A DNA stretch of 64,000 nucleotides. Origin: Ascoidea asiatica (taxonomy: Eukaryota; Ascomycota; Saccharomycetes; Ascoideales; Ascoideaceae). Below are positions 52,148 through 60,683 of the stretch, in pieces (the stretch's first letter is position 1; every line of letters begins with the position of its first letter). The notes beneath the pieces were generated by a model. It searched no databases. It was given only the letters and a program-made list of their open reading frames with translations, and was not told where the DNA came from. Where the stretch lies: contig BCKQ01000011.1 of NCBI GenBank assembly GCA_001600695.1, positions 83,162 to 147,161 on the forward strand, given 5' to 3'. The translations under genes were made by a program, and so were the position numbers.

Positions 52148-52651
52148 ATGAATTTAGATAAATTTTATTATTATTATTTTTTAATTCATATTCCAATTAC
52201 AATTTTAATTGATTCAAGTTTAATAATTCCAAGAGAATATAGAAATTTTATTCAAAAAATTATTTTAGAATTTCATATAAATTCTAATAAAGATTTTTTA
52301 TTAATTGAAATACCAAATTGGTTATATATTGGAGGAATTATTGAAATTTTTTTTCAATTACCAATATTTTTAATAAGTTTTAAAAATTTTAATAAAAAAA
52401 TAAAAAATAAATTTAATTTAAAATTTTTAATTTGGTTATTAATTTATGGATTTAATGCATCATTAACAACATTATTTTGTATTTATGAAATTATAATTAA
52501 AGAAAATTATTTTAATTCAAATTTTGAAAAAATTAAATTAATTTTAATTTATTTACCAACATTTTTAATACCATTTATAATGATGATTGATATGGTAATT
52601 AGATTAAATAATATTATTAAAAATTATGAGAAATTGATTAAAATTGATTAA
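52148..52651 (+). CDS. EMA19: EMA19-like EXPERA-domain membrane protein
   Basis: 167 aa (S. cerevisiae Ema19/YLR050C is 161). Four hydrophobic segments are seen: about 6-28 (YYYYFLIHIPITILIDSSLI), 58-78 (NWLYIGGIIEIFFQLPIFLI), 92-112 (FLIWLLIYGFNASLTTLFCI) and 130-150 (LILIYLPTFLIPFIMMIDMV). This is the EXPERA layout shared with TMEM97. The first helix motif FYYYYFLIHIPITILIDS is the key match. In yeast Ema19 is an ER protein affecting mitochondrial protein targeting and degradation of non-imported precursors. The loops are Lys/Asn-rich. It begins 716 bp after the LSM12-like gene on the same strand. Confidence 0.8.
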   Translation: MNLDKFYYYYFLIHIPITILIDSSLIIPREYRNFIQKIILEFHINSNKDFLLIEIPNWLYIGGIIEIFFQLPIFLISFKNFNKKIKNKFNLKFLIWLLIYGFNASLTTLFCIYEIIIKENYFNSNFEKIKLILIYLPTFLIPFIMMIDMVIRLNNIIKNYEKLIKID

Positions 52652-52696
52652 AATTGATAAAGAAAATTAATTTAATAAATAAATAAATATTTTTAT

Positions 52697-52745
52697 ATAG
52701 ATTAAATTAAATTAAATTAAATTAAATTAAATTAAATTAAATTAA
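52697..52745. repeat. 5-bp tandem repeat ATTAA
   Basis: About nine to ten uninterrupted ATTAA pentamers just beyond the 3' end of ACB1. Confidence 0.9.
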
Positions 52746-52762
52746 AGTGAATTAAAATAAAT

Positions 52763-53114
52763 TTAAGCATATTTTGTAGATAATTCATCAACAAAAGCAA
52801 TATATTTTTGTTCAGCTTCTTCTTTAGACATACCTTTTAAAGATTCCCAAGATTCCCATTTTGCTTTACCAGTAAAATCAAAAATTCCTGGTTTTTCAAC
52901 AGTATTATCACCAATTGTTGCTTGTTTATATAAAGCATATAATTTTAATAATTCAACATCATTAGGTTTTGAAGGTAAAGATTTTACAGCTTCTGCCTAT
53001 GTTAAAATAAAATAATTTAATAAAAGTTAGATAAATTTATATATTATTTATGATTGAAATGTAATTGCAAATGAAATGAAGACATACCTTTTTAGTAAAT
53101 AATTCGGAAACCAT
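52763..53114 (-). CDS. ACB1: Acb1, acyl-CoA-binding protein (two exons)
   Basis: Exon 1 is 53114-53088 (nine codons, MVSELFTKK) and exon 2 is 52996-52763, joining in frame to 86 aa (S. cerevisiae Acb1 is 87). The 91-nt intron has a GTATGT donor, a CTAAC branch and an AG acceptor. Conserved acyl-CoA contacts are present: KPNDVELLKLYALYKQATIG, then FDFTGKAKWESWESLKGMSK and YIAFVDELSTKYA. It carries long-chain acyl-CoA in the cytosol. The first exon is too short to be found as an open frame; it is placed by the donor site and the family's N-terminal sequence. Confidence 0.93.
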
Positions 53115-53142
53115 TATGATATTAAGATTGATGATTACGAGT

Positions 53143-53187
53143 AATTGGTAATTGGTAATTGGTAATTGNTAATTGATAATTGACAAT
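53143..53187. repeat. 7-bp tandem repeat AATTGGT
   Basis: Four near-perfect units of AATTGGT followed by decayed AATTGNT and AATTGAT units, upstream of ACB1. Confidence 0.85.
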
Positions 53188-53230
53188 TGATTAAGATATA
53201 TGATATGTTTATATATAATATATTTATTTA

Positions 53231-53280
53231 TTAAATAGTATTAAATAGTATTAAATAGTATTAAATAGTATTAAATAGTA
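53231..53280. repeat. 10-bp tandem repeat TTAAATAGTA
   Basis: Five identical copies in exact register, 120-170 bp upstream of ACB1. Confidence 0.95.
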
Positions 53281-53448
53281 ATATAAATTGAATAAAATTA
53301 TTAAGAAAAGATATATTAGAAAATATATATTAGGAATTAGGAATAAATATATATAAAAAAATAAAGTTAAGTAAGTACGAGATGCCCCAACAAAATTAGA
53401 AAAGAACGAATATTTTGTATTGGAGTACGGTCACTTGCCCCTAGAACA

Positions 53449-53489
53449 GAGACAAATAGACAAATAGACAAATAGACAAATAGACAAAT
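53449..53489. repeat. 8-bp tandem repeat AGACAAAT
   Basis: Five near-identical units in the spacer between the ACB1 promoter and the PMP3 3' end. Confidence 0.9.
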
Positions 53490-53588
53490 AATAAGAAAAA
53501 TACGTTAAACGCTGATAGATACGTTATCATTTTATTTAATTGATTAAATTATTATGTGATAAATGATACAAATTAAAGCAAAAAAAAA

Positions 53589-53762
53589 TTAATATTTTAA
53601 TATAATATAAAGAGCATGAATAATACCAGGAATATAACCCAAGATTGTTAATAAAACATTAATTAATAAATCTGCTCCACAACCTCTTTCAAGGAAAACA
53701 CCTAATGGAGGTAAAATAACTGCAAGTATAATTTTTAAAATATCAGAACAAGTGAAAGCCAT
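53589..53762 (-). CDS. PMP3: Pmp3-type plasma membrane proteolipid
   Basis: 57 aa, placed directly from the sequence. Two hydrophobic helices surround the family signature PPLGVFLERGCGADLLINV and LLTILGYIPGIIHALYII. The start MAFTCSDILKII and end LKY follow the Pmp3/UPF0057 pattern. These small proteolipids lie in the plasma membrane and affect cation tolerance and membrane potential. The gene is about 0.5 kb upstream of ACB1 on the same strand. The start is the only Met before the first helix. Confidence 0.95.
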   Translation of the reverse strand: MAFTCSDILKIILAVILPPLGVFLERGCGADLLINVLLTILGYIPGIIHALYIILKY

Positions 53763-55302
53763 TTTAAATTGTTAATTAATTGAGTATAATATAATATGNT
53801 ATGATAAGATATGATAAGATATGATAATATGAAATATGAGATAATTGAGTTAAGAAGTTATAATATAATATGATAATATGATAATATGATATAGAATTAT
53901 AATAAATATAATCAGATAAAAGTAATTATGATTGAATTGGATAATATTGAAGATATTTATACAAATTGAATGAATAGAAAATAGAATCAATTACAAATCA
54001 ATTGAATTGAGAAGAAATGAAATCACTTCCAGCATTTTCTCAACATCATCCATAATCCATCATCAATCAATGATTAAAGATTTCAGTAAATTCACTTTCA
54101 TTCTCTGCNGTTTGAGATGTAGCACAGAGGAGTAGCAAACGTTCTTGCTTCTTGCTTCTAGCTTCTTGCTCAGCAATTATATTTTAGCCATACTAAAACA
54201 CTGAAGCTCTAAAATAATCTTCCAGGGTCAGGCCTCGCATTTAGATCTGCTGTAGATTCTTGGAGGTAACAAGGTATGGGCTTAATTAGCACTCTGCGGC
54301 CTGGTAAATCACGCTTACCGTTACCTCACAGTTACCTCACTCTTACTCAACTGCTACTCAACTGTTGTAGAGGCAAACATAGCAAACATAAGAATAGCAA
54401 GCATAGCAAGCCAAGAAAGCNATCAAACGATAAAATTGAATCTGACCCTTTTTTTGCTTGCTTGCTTGCTTAGATTATTACCCTCCTCTACTTTTACTGC
54501 GGTACTTACACTATTTACACTATTCACAGTATGTAATATGACATTAATCACAAGCGCTTAGCGTCAATAATGATTATGATTATGATTATGGTTATATTTA
54601 TGTTTATGTTTATCGCTATTTGAATACAGAGTGACTAGTATTTTCGAAAATTAAAAAGGAAATGAACTTATCCTCCAGTTAAAAAACAAAATAAATACAA
54701 ACCAAAATAATGAATATTTATCATATTTTTAAAAATAATTTAGCTCTGATCTATTGAAATTGCTTTCTCTCGTGACCTTCTCGCTGCTATCCGCTGGTAA
54801 ACATCCCTTCCGAGCTGTGCCACAGCACCGCCCCATCNGGCAGATGTCTTTTCCGATGTTGCAAGTGTGCAACAACAGTGAAATTCACTGAGCTTTGTTT
54901 GAATTTTTGAAGTTGGCTTTGATTTTATTTCGCAATTCTGCTTTGCATCCTGTAAACTGGTTCCAATTGACTTAATTCTCAAAGATATTTTAATATTTCA
55001 ATCACAGATTAATAATAACTTTCCTAATCCTTATTTTTTACTAACTTTACCCTTATTATTACCGTTCATTACCAATATCAAATCTCTAAAATAACGTGAC
55101 TTGTGAATATATAGACTATTATATTATATCCTATCCTAAAATATGATATGATACCATGAATTTGTAAACTATTTATTAAGTATCTTTTTTAATCTTATTT
55201 AAATTCATCTATTTTCCTCATTCTTTCATATTTTTGACTAGATTTATAAACTTAGACTTATTCAAAGTTATGGCAATTGTCAAAAAAAGCAAAAACATAT
55301 CT

Positions 55303-55335
<33 letters not shown>

Positions 55336-55352
55336 CCATTATTCTTTTCGTA
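53763..55352. other. Intergenic region, PMP3 / velvet-like gene
   Basis: 1.6 kb between divergent genes. It contains ATGATAAGAT-type 10-bp repeats (about 53805-53832), a GC-richer island at about 54110-54480 with a GCTT repeat at about 54458-54474, a second GC-richer island at about 54750-54960, and a TTATCA repeat (about 55300-55335) before the next start. Short ORFs across the islands have no recognisable motifs. Confidence 0.45.
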
Positions 55353-56801
55353 ATGTTAAAATTAAAAATCATTGATTTTCCAAAAGAAGGTAGATCAAAA
55401 AAGATATTAAGTACTATTAAAATATCTTTAACAATTCCAAAAAATTATTCTTTTTTAAATATTGATAATAATATAATTAATAATCATGATAATGAAATAA
55501 ATGAAGANTTAAATTTTGTTTTACTTGCATCACCTTCTAATTCTTCTTTAATAAATTTAAATGGTACAAGAGGTTTAACATTAAATTTAATTCCAAATGA
55601 TATTATAAATAATAATAATAATAATAATAAAAACAATAATAATAATAATAATAAAATTAATAATTCAAATATAAAAATTGATAAATTTGGTAATATTATT
55701 TATATTTTTGAATTCAAAGATTTAAGAATTGAAAAATGTGGTGAATTTAAATTAAATTTTGAATTACAAAAATTTTCACCAAATTTTCAATCTCAAAATA
55801 GATATAAATTCTTAAATTCAATAACTTCAAATTCTATAATAATTAATAATTCAAGGTTAAATAATAATATAAATAATAATATAAATAATAATATAAATAA
55901 TAATATAAATAATAATATTAATAATAATAGTAGTAATTCAATTAAAAATTCAATAAAATCTCCTAAATCAATTAAATCTACAAAATCACTTAAATCAAGT
56001 AAAATAAATAAATTAAATAAAATAATTAAAAAATCGAAAATAATCGATAAAGAAATTAGTAAAGAAATTATAAATGAAAATAAAATTAAAAATATTTCAA
56101 ATATAATATCAAATCAATTATCAAATCAATTATTAAATAATAATTATAATCAATCATTACATTCATTACAAAATCAAATTCAATCTCAGATTCAAACTAA
56201 TAACTTTAATAGCAACTATAATAATAATAATATGTCTTATTTAAATTCAAATTCAAATTCAAATTCAAATTTAAACTTGAATCCAAATTCAGATATTTCC
56301 TCACTTTCAACTCCAAATCATTTGAATTATTCTCCATTACCAGATCCTACTTTCCCATTAACNACAGATTATATTCAAGATAATAATTTATCTAACTCAT
56401 TCAATAATCTTATAAATAATAATAATTTAATTAATTCTAATTCTTTATTAAACGAATGGGATCTTCCNGATATTAATCAATTTTTAAATAATGAGTATAG
56501 TTTAAATAATATAATTAATAATTCTGAAATAAATTATTTAAATAATACTGATAATAATATAAATTATAATGGTTTTGATTTAAGTTCTAATTTTAATTTT
56601 AATTCTAATATTAATACTTTCACAAATAATATTATAGATACAAGCACTATTTCTAATGAAAATACAAATAATATTATAGATAATACCAATGATAACTTAT
56701 TAAATATGAATGAAGTTAATTTAATCGATTTTTCACTTGACTTTTTAACTAAACCAGAAATTCTAGATGAACATACTATTTTTCATGATAATTTTTTTTG
56801 A
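55353..56801 (+). CDS. Velvet-domain-like, Asn-rich putative regulator
   Basis: 482 aa. The first ~180 residues show a velvet-like order. LKLKIIDFPKEGRS (2-15) comes first, then a beta-strand block FVLLASPSNSS with GTRGLTLNLIPN (about 55-80). After an Asn-rich insert come GNIIYIFEFKDLRIEKCGEF and KLNFELQKF (about 113-141), which resembles the velvet FPDL-x-VR-x-EG-x-(F/Y)-R-L-x-F signature. Velvet proteins are DNA-binding regulators of development in filamentous fungi. The rest is Asn/Ser-rich with INNN repeats (about 170-190) and a basic Lys/Ser segment, and it ends in acidic, hydrophobic patches (VNLIDFSLDFLTKPEILDEH) like an activation domain. Three Ns at third positions. Family assignment is tentative. 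Confidence 0.4.
   Translation: MLKLKIIDFPKEGRSKKILSTIKISLTIPKNYSFLNIDNNIINNHDNEINEXLNFVLLASPSNSSLINLNGTRGLTLNLIPNDIINNNNNNNKNNNNNNNKINNSNIKIDKFGNIIYIFEFKDLRIEKCGEFKLNFELQKFSPNFQSQNRYKFLNSITSNSIIINNSRLNNNINNNINNNINNNINNNINNNSSNSIKNSIKSPKSIKSTKSLKSSKINKLNKIIKKSKIIDKEISKEIINENKIKNISNIISNQLSNQLLNNNYNQSLHSLQNQIQSQIQTNNFNSNYNNNNMSYLNSNSNSNSNLNLNPNSDISSLSTPNHLNYSPLPDPTFPLXTDYIQDNNLSNSFNNLINNNNLINSNSLLNEWDLXDINQFLNNEYSLNNIINNSEINYLNNTDNNINYNGFDLSSNFNFNSNINTFTNNIIDTSTISNENTNNIIDNTNDNLLNMNEVNLIDFSLDFLTKPEILDEHTIFHDNFF
55860..55925. repeat. 12-bp tandem repeat encoding INNN
   Basis: About five ATAAATAATAAT units in the velvet-like gene. Confidence 0.85.
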
Positions 56802-57483
56802 CAATAATATCTATAAACAGTATACTAAATAATCATATATTTTTCTTACATTTCTTTTTTTTTTTTTTGGTTTCTACTTTTCATTATCCTTTCTATTATA
56901 AATTTTTTCTATTTTNTGTTATTNCATAATTTATTATATTTTAGATCACTTTGCTTTTCTTCTTTCACTTCTTTTTTAACTAGTGTTAATAATCTTTTTT
57001 TTCATATAATTATTCATTTTTACTTTCGAGACATCATACATTTCTTTAAAATAAACATTTACATTCATAATACCAAAACTTTTATTTCTTTTATTTTGTG
57101 TTTTAAAATATTCATTTTAAAATATTAGTGAAATACATCCTCGGTTAAATACCGGAAAACAAATCTAAAAGAGAAACCAAAATTCAAATGACCAAAACGT
57201 GCACACGTGCAGATTACATAAGCATGCTCAGATCTTCGTCTGCTCCACATTTAATATTTTGGTATTTGACTCGATTCAATTTCAAAAATGTATTTGAACT
57301 ATGCAATTTTAACAGCATTCTATTAAATCAATTGGAATATATTTATTTTATTTGATATAAATCTCTTTATTTCTATCTTTTTAATTATCATCGAATTATA
57401 TCTATAGTATATCTATAGTATATCTACAGCATATCTTTCTCTATAAAATAAGATTATTTAAAATATAATTATTATAATTAAAA
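56802..57483. other. Intergenic region upstream of the second SurE gene
   Basis: 682 bp. T-rich near the previous stop. A short GC-richer patch at about 57190-57245 contains GCACACGTGC. A TATCTATAG repeat lies at about 57400-57425. No gene seen. Confidence 0.4.
57204..57209. promoter_or_regulatory. CACGTG E-box upstream of the second SurE gene
   Basis: 275 bp upstream of the start. Pho4 uses CACGTG cores at phosphatase promoters, which would fit a SurE phosphatase, but Cbf1 binds the same core. Confidence 0.3.
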
Positions 57484-58479
57484 ATGCATGTTTTATTAAC
57501 AAATGATGATGGACCATTAAATGATGTTACATCTCCATATATTAGATATTTTGTTGAAGCAATTGAAAAATATACAGATTGGAATTTAAGTATTGTTATA
57601 CCTGATGTTCAAAGATCTTGGATTGGTAAAGCACATTTTGCAGGAAAAGAATTAACTGCATCATTTATTTATCCAACAAAAGAAGATAATAATTCATTTA
57701 ATGGACCATTTGCAAAAAGTAATGAATATTTTAAAAATCAAGAAAAATTAAAAGAATGGATTTTAATTGATGGTACACCTGCTTCATGTGCAGATATTGG
57801 TATATATCATTTAAATAAAGAAAAAGGTCCAGTTGATTTAGTTTTATCAGGACCAAATTTTGGTAGAAATACAACTGCTTCATATATTATGACAAGTGGT
57901 ACAATTGGTGCATGTATTGAAAGTGCATTACAAGATAAAAAATCAATAAGTTTATCATATGGTTTTTTTCAAAAAAATACTGAAGAAAAAATTATTAAAG
58001 AAGCTTCAAAAATTGCAATAAAAATTATTGATCATCTTTATAAAAATTGGCCAATTGATAAATCTGTTGAAATTTATTCAATTAATATACCATTATTAGA
58101 ATCTTTATCTTTAGAAAATTCTAAAATTTTATATACTCAAATTTTAAGAAATAAATGGGTTTCATTATTTAAATCAAATGAAGATGATGAAGAATATATT
58201 AATAAAATTAGTAATAAAAATTCTAATTTATATATTAAACATGATAATTCAGATAATACAAATAATAATTCAACGACGGATATTGATATTATTGATAAAA
58301 GTGTTACAAATCAATTACAATTCAAATGGAATCCAGATTTTAAACATGTTCATGAATCAATTTTAAAATCAAAAGGTATGAATGATGGTAAAGCAATTAA
58401 TGAAGGTAATATTTCTGTAACTGGTTTAAAAGCAATTTTTGAACAAGTTGAATTAACTGGTGAAATACATTTAGATTAG
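57484..58479 (+). CDS. Free-standing SurE-type phosphatase (second copy)
   Basis: 331 aa. Same layout as the copy at 28381: MHVLLTNDDGPLNDVTSPYI, SWIGKAHFAGKELTASFIYP, WILIDGTPASCADIG, LVLSGPNFGRN and SGTIGACIES. It differs by more A/T-rich codons and an Asn/Asp/Ser insert at about 240-265 before NQLQFKWNPDF. The metal-binding Asp pair and the SGPN loop are intact, so it should be catalytically able. The two copies share VHES, the GMNDGK/GINDGK block and GNISVT near the C terminus, which points to duplication inside the lineage followed by dispersal. Confidence 0.85.
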   Translation: MHVLLTNDDGPLNDVTSPYIRYFVEAIEKYTDWNLSIVIPDVQRSWIGKAHFAGKELTASFIYPTKEDNNSFNGPFAKSNEYFKNQEKLKEWILIDGTPASCADIGIYHLNKEKGPVDLVLSGPNFGRNTTASYIMTSGTIGACIESALQDKKSISLSYGFFQKNTEEKIIKEASKIAIKIIDHLYKNWPIDKSVEIYSINIPLLESLSLENSKILYTQILRNKWVSLFKSNEDDEEYINKISNKNSNLYIKHDNSDNTNNNSTTDIDIIDKSVTNQLQFKWNPDFKHVHESILKSKGMNDGKAINEGNISVTGLKAIFEQVELTGEIHLD

Positions 58480-59396
58480 ATAAATTAATCAATCAATAAT
58501 CTACTAATAATATACTTACACCCTATGCTTACACATATATAATATAACTAAGTTACTTATACATATTTATATAGAAAACTTTATAANGAAGGATATCTGA
58601 TTTCTCAATGGCTCATTGCATCCTGATTATCTATATAATTCTAATGATTAACAAAGGTATCTTCTCTACATAACCAACCATAAGCACCAGAAGCATCTTA
58701 AACATCAAAAGCAGCATAAATAAAAATAAGAAGTTCGAGTCCAGATTTGAGGTACTGCGTGGATTCTTCNCCATGTTTACTGTTCACCATGCACTTTTTA
58801 CGAACTGCGCCTTCACACTGCCCAAACCCTGTTTTTGAGGCGAAATACAACCGCAGCTGTTGATGTTTTGAATGATTTGGGCACCGTCTGAGTATTATGT
58901 GGCGGTGCTAAAGGGAAACCTGAAATTTGGAACTTTGCTGGACTTGTCGGTACGGTAATGGATTTATTCCCGCAATTGCTGGTGAGAGTGTTGACCATAA
59001 TTTCACCTTTTTATGACGATTCAGGTAATAAAATAATACCAACTTATGAAACCAGTCAATATCTGAATATTAATATCAATATACTTACAGTATTTTCCCT
59101 GAAATTATCGCTTTCAATTCATAGGTTCATATTATCTTATTCATCATAATCATCTTCTCAATTCCAATAAACCAATTGAATAATTAGTAAATGCTACAAT
59201 TTTGAAAATTTTAAATAGTTGTTATAGAGAATCTAAAAAATCAGAAATTTCAAAAACATTTTNTATTGAATTTCTAAATCTTTTGCAAAAAAAAATCATT
59301 ATTTAATCGTTTTTTTAACCAATTTCAAATCAAGTTTCAATTTAACCCATTTCACATATACATTCAAATAAAATTTAAATCTTTTTTCAATTCAAA
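58480..59396. other. Intergenic region upstream of VCX1
   Basis: 917 bp with a GC-richer island at about 58730-58990. The minus-strand short ORF in it (61 codons) is Pro/Thr-rich and has no known motif. An AGTTCGAGTCC at 58732 resembles a tRNA B box but has no matching arms. Confidence 0.4.
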
Positions 59397-60683
59397 ATGG
59401 AAAATACTCCACTTTTATCAAATACAAATAAAACTACAAAATCTAAAGCATTTTTTTCAAATTGCACAAGAGTTTCAATATTAACTTTGAAATCATCTCC
59501 TGTAAATATTTTATTAATTTTCGTACCTTTAGGTTTAATTTTTGGAATTTTAGAATTAAATGCAATTGCTGTTTTTACTTTAAATTTCTTAGCTATTGTT
59601 CCATTAGCAGCAATTTTAGCTTATGCAACTGAAGAATTAGCTGCAAATGTTGGTCAAACAATTGGTGGTTTATTAAATGCCACTTTTGGTAATGCTGTTG
59701 AATTAATTGTTTCTATAATTGCTTTAAAAGAAAAACAAATTAGAATTGTTCAAGCTTCAATGTTAGGTAGTATTTTATCAAATATTTTATTAGTTTTAGG
59801 TTGTTGTTTTATTGCTGGTGGTTATAATAGACAAGAACAAAATTTTAATCCAGTTGTAGCTCAAACAATGTCTTCTTTAATGGCTTTAGCTTGTTCTTCT
59901 TTATTAATTCCTGCTGCTTTTAATTCATCTGTTGCTCAAACTCTTGAGAACAATATTGAAGCTCCAAAACTTCCANTTGCTCCAACTCCAGAAAATCCTT
60001 CATCTGCTTTATTAGCTGTATCAAGAGGTACTTCTATTATACTTTTAATTATTTATGTTCTTTATCTTTATTTTCAATTAGTTTCTCATAAATCTTTATT
60101 TGATGAAGATGAAGAAGATGATGAAGAAAATTTAACTTCAAATCCAAATCCAAATCCACGTTCAAGTATTGATTTCCCAACAAGTCGTTCAATTCATTCA
60201 ATTATTGCAAGTTCAAATGATACTTTATCACCACTGGAAAGTATTATTGTATTATTATCTTCAACAATTTTAGTTTCATTTTGTGCAGATTATTTAGTTT
60301 CTTCAATTGATGATTTAGTTTCTCAATCTGGTTTATCAAAAACTTTTATTGGTTTAATTGTTATACCAATTGTTGGAAATGCTGCTGAACATGTAACTGC
60401 AGTTGTAGTTGCATATAAAGATAAAATGGATTTAGCACTTGGTGTTGCAGTTGGTAGTTCAATGCAAATTGCATTATTTGTAACACCATTTATGGTATTA
60501 ATTGGTTGGATATTTGATACTCCAATGAGTTTATTTTTTTCAACATTTGAAACTGCGGTATTATTTATTTCTGTATTTATAACAAATTCTTTAATTGCTG
60601 ATGGTAAAAGTAATTGGTTAGAAGGTGCAATGCTTATTGGAACATATTTAATTATTGCTTTAGCATTTTTTTATTATCCTTAG
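59397..60683 (+). CDS. VCX1: Vcx1, vacuolar H+/Ca2+ exchanger
   Basis: 428 aa (S. cerevisiae Vcx1 is 411). CAX family with about eleven membrane spans. Alpha-1 repeat: [20 protein letters not shown] (about 90-108). Alpha-2 repeat: [20 protein letters not shown] followed by [17 protein letters not shown] (about 323-360). An acidic cytosolic loop ([10 protein letters not shown], about 237-246) is typical. The exchanger stores calcium in the vacuole by using the proton gradient. The CTG codon at 60234-60236 follows SP in the loop. One N at a first codon position. Confidence 0.95.
   Translation: MENTPLLSNTNKTTKSKAFFSNCTRVSILTLKSSPVNILLIFVPLGLIFGILELNAIAVFTLNFLAIVPLAAILAYATEELAANVGQTIGGLLNATFGNAVELIVSIIALKEKQIRIVQASMLGSILSNILLVLGCCFIAGGYNRQEQNFNPVVAQTMSSLMALACSSLLIPAAFNSSVAQTLENNIEAPKLPXAPTPENPSSALLAVSRGTSIILLIIYVLYLYFQLVSHKSLFDEDEEDDEENLTSNPNPNPRSSIDFPTSRSIHSIIASSNDTLSPLESIIVLLSSTILVSFCADYLVSSIDDLVSQSGLSKTFIGLIVIPIVGNAAEHVTAVVVAYKDKMDLALGVAVGSSMQIALFVTPFMVLIGWIFDTPMSLFFSTFETAVLFISVFITNSLIADGKSNWLEGAMLIGTYLIIALAFFYYP

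Noticed and set aside
54740-54982. 80-codon minus-strand ORF in a GC-richer island
   Set aside because: No family motif, no hydrophobic or repeat pattern, and it fits the general GC-richer upstream islands.
58725-58745. tRNA B-box-like AGTTCGAGTCC
   Set aside because: No A box at the right distance and no acceptor or anticodon stems can be drawn; treated as chance.
58813-58998. 61-codon minus-strand Pro/Thr-rich ORF upstream of VCX1
   Set aside because: Short, no homology recognised, a stop lies just upstream and the island composition explains the open frame.
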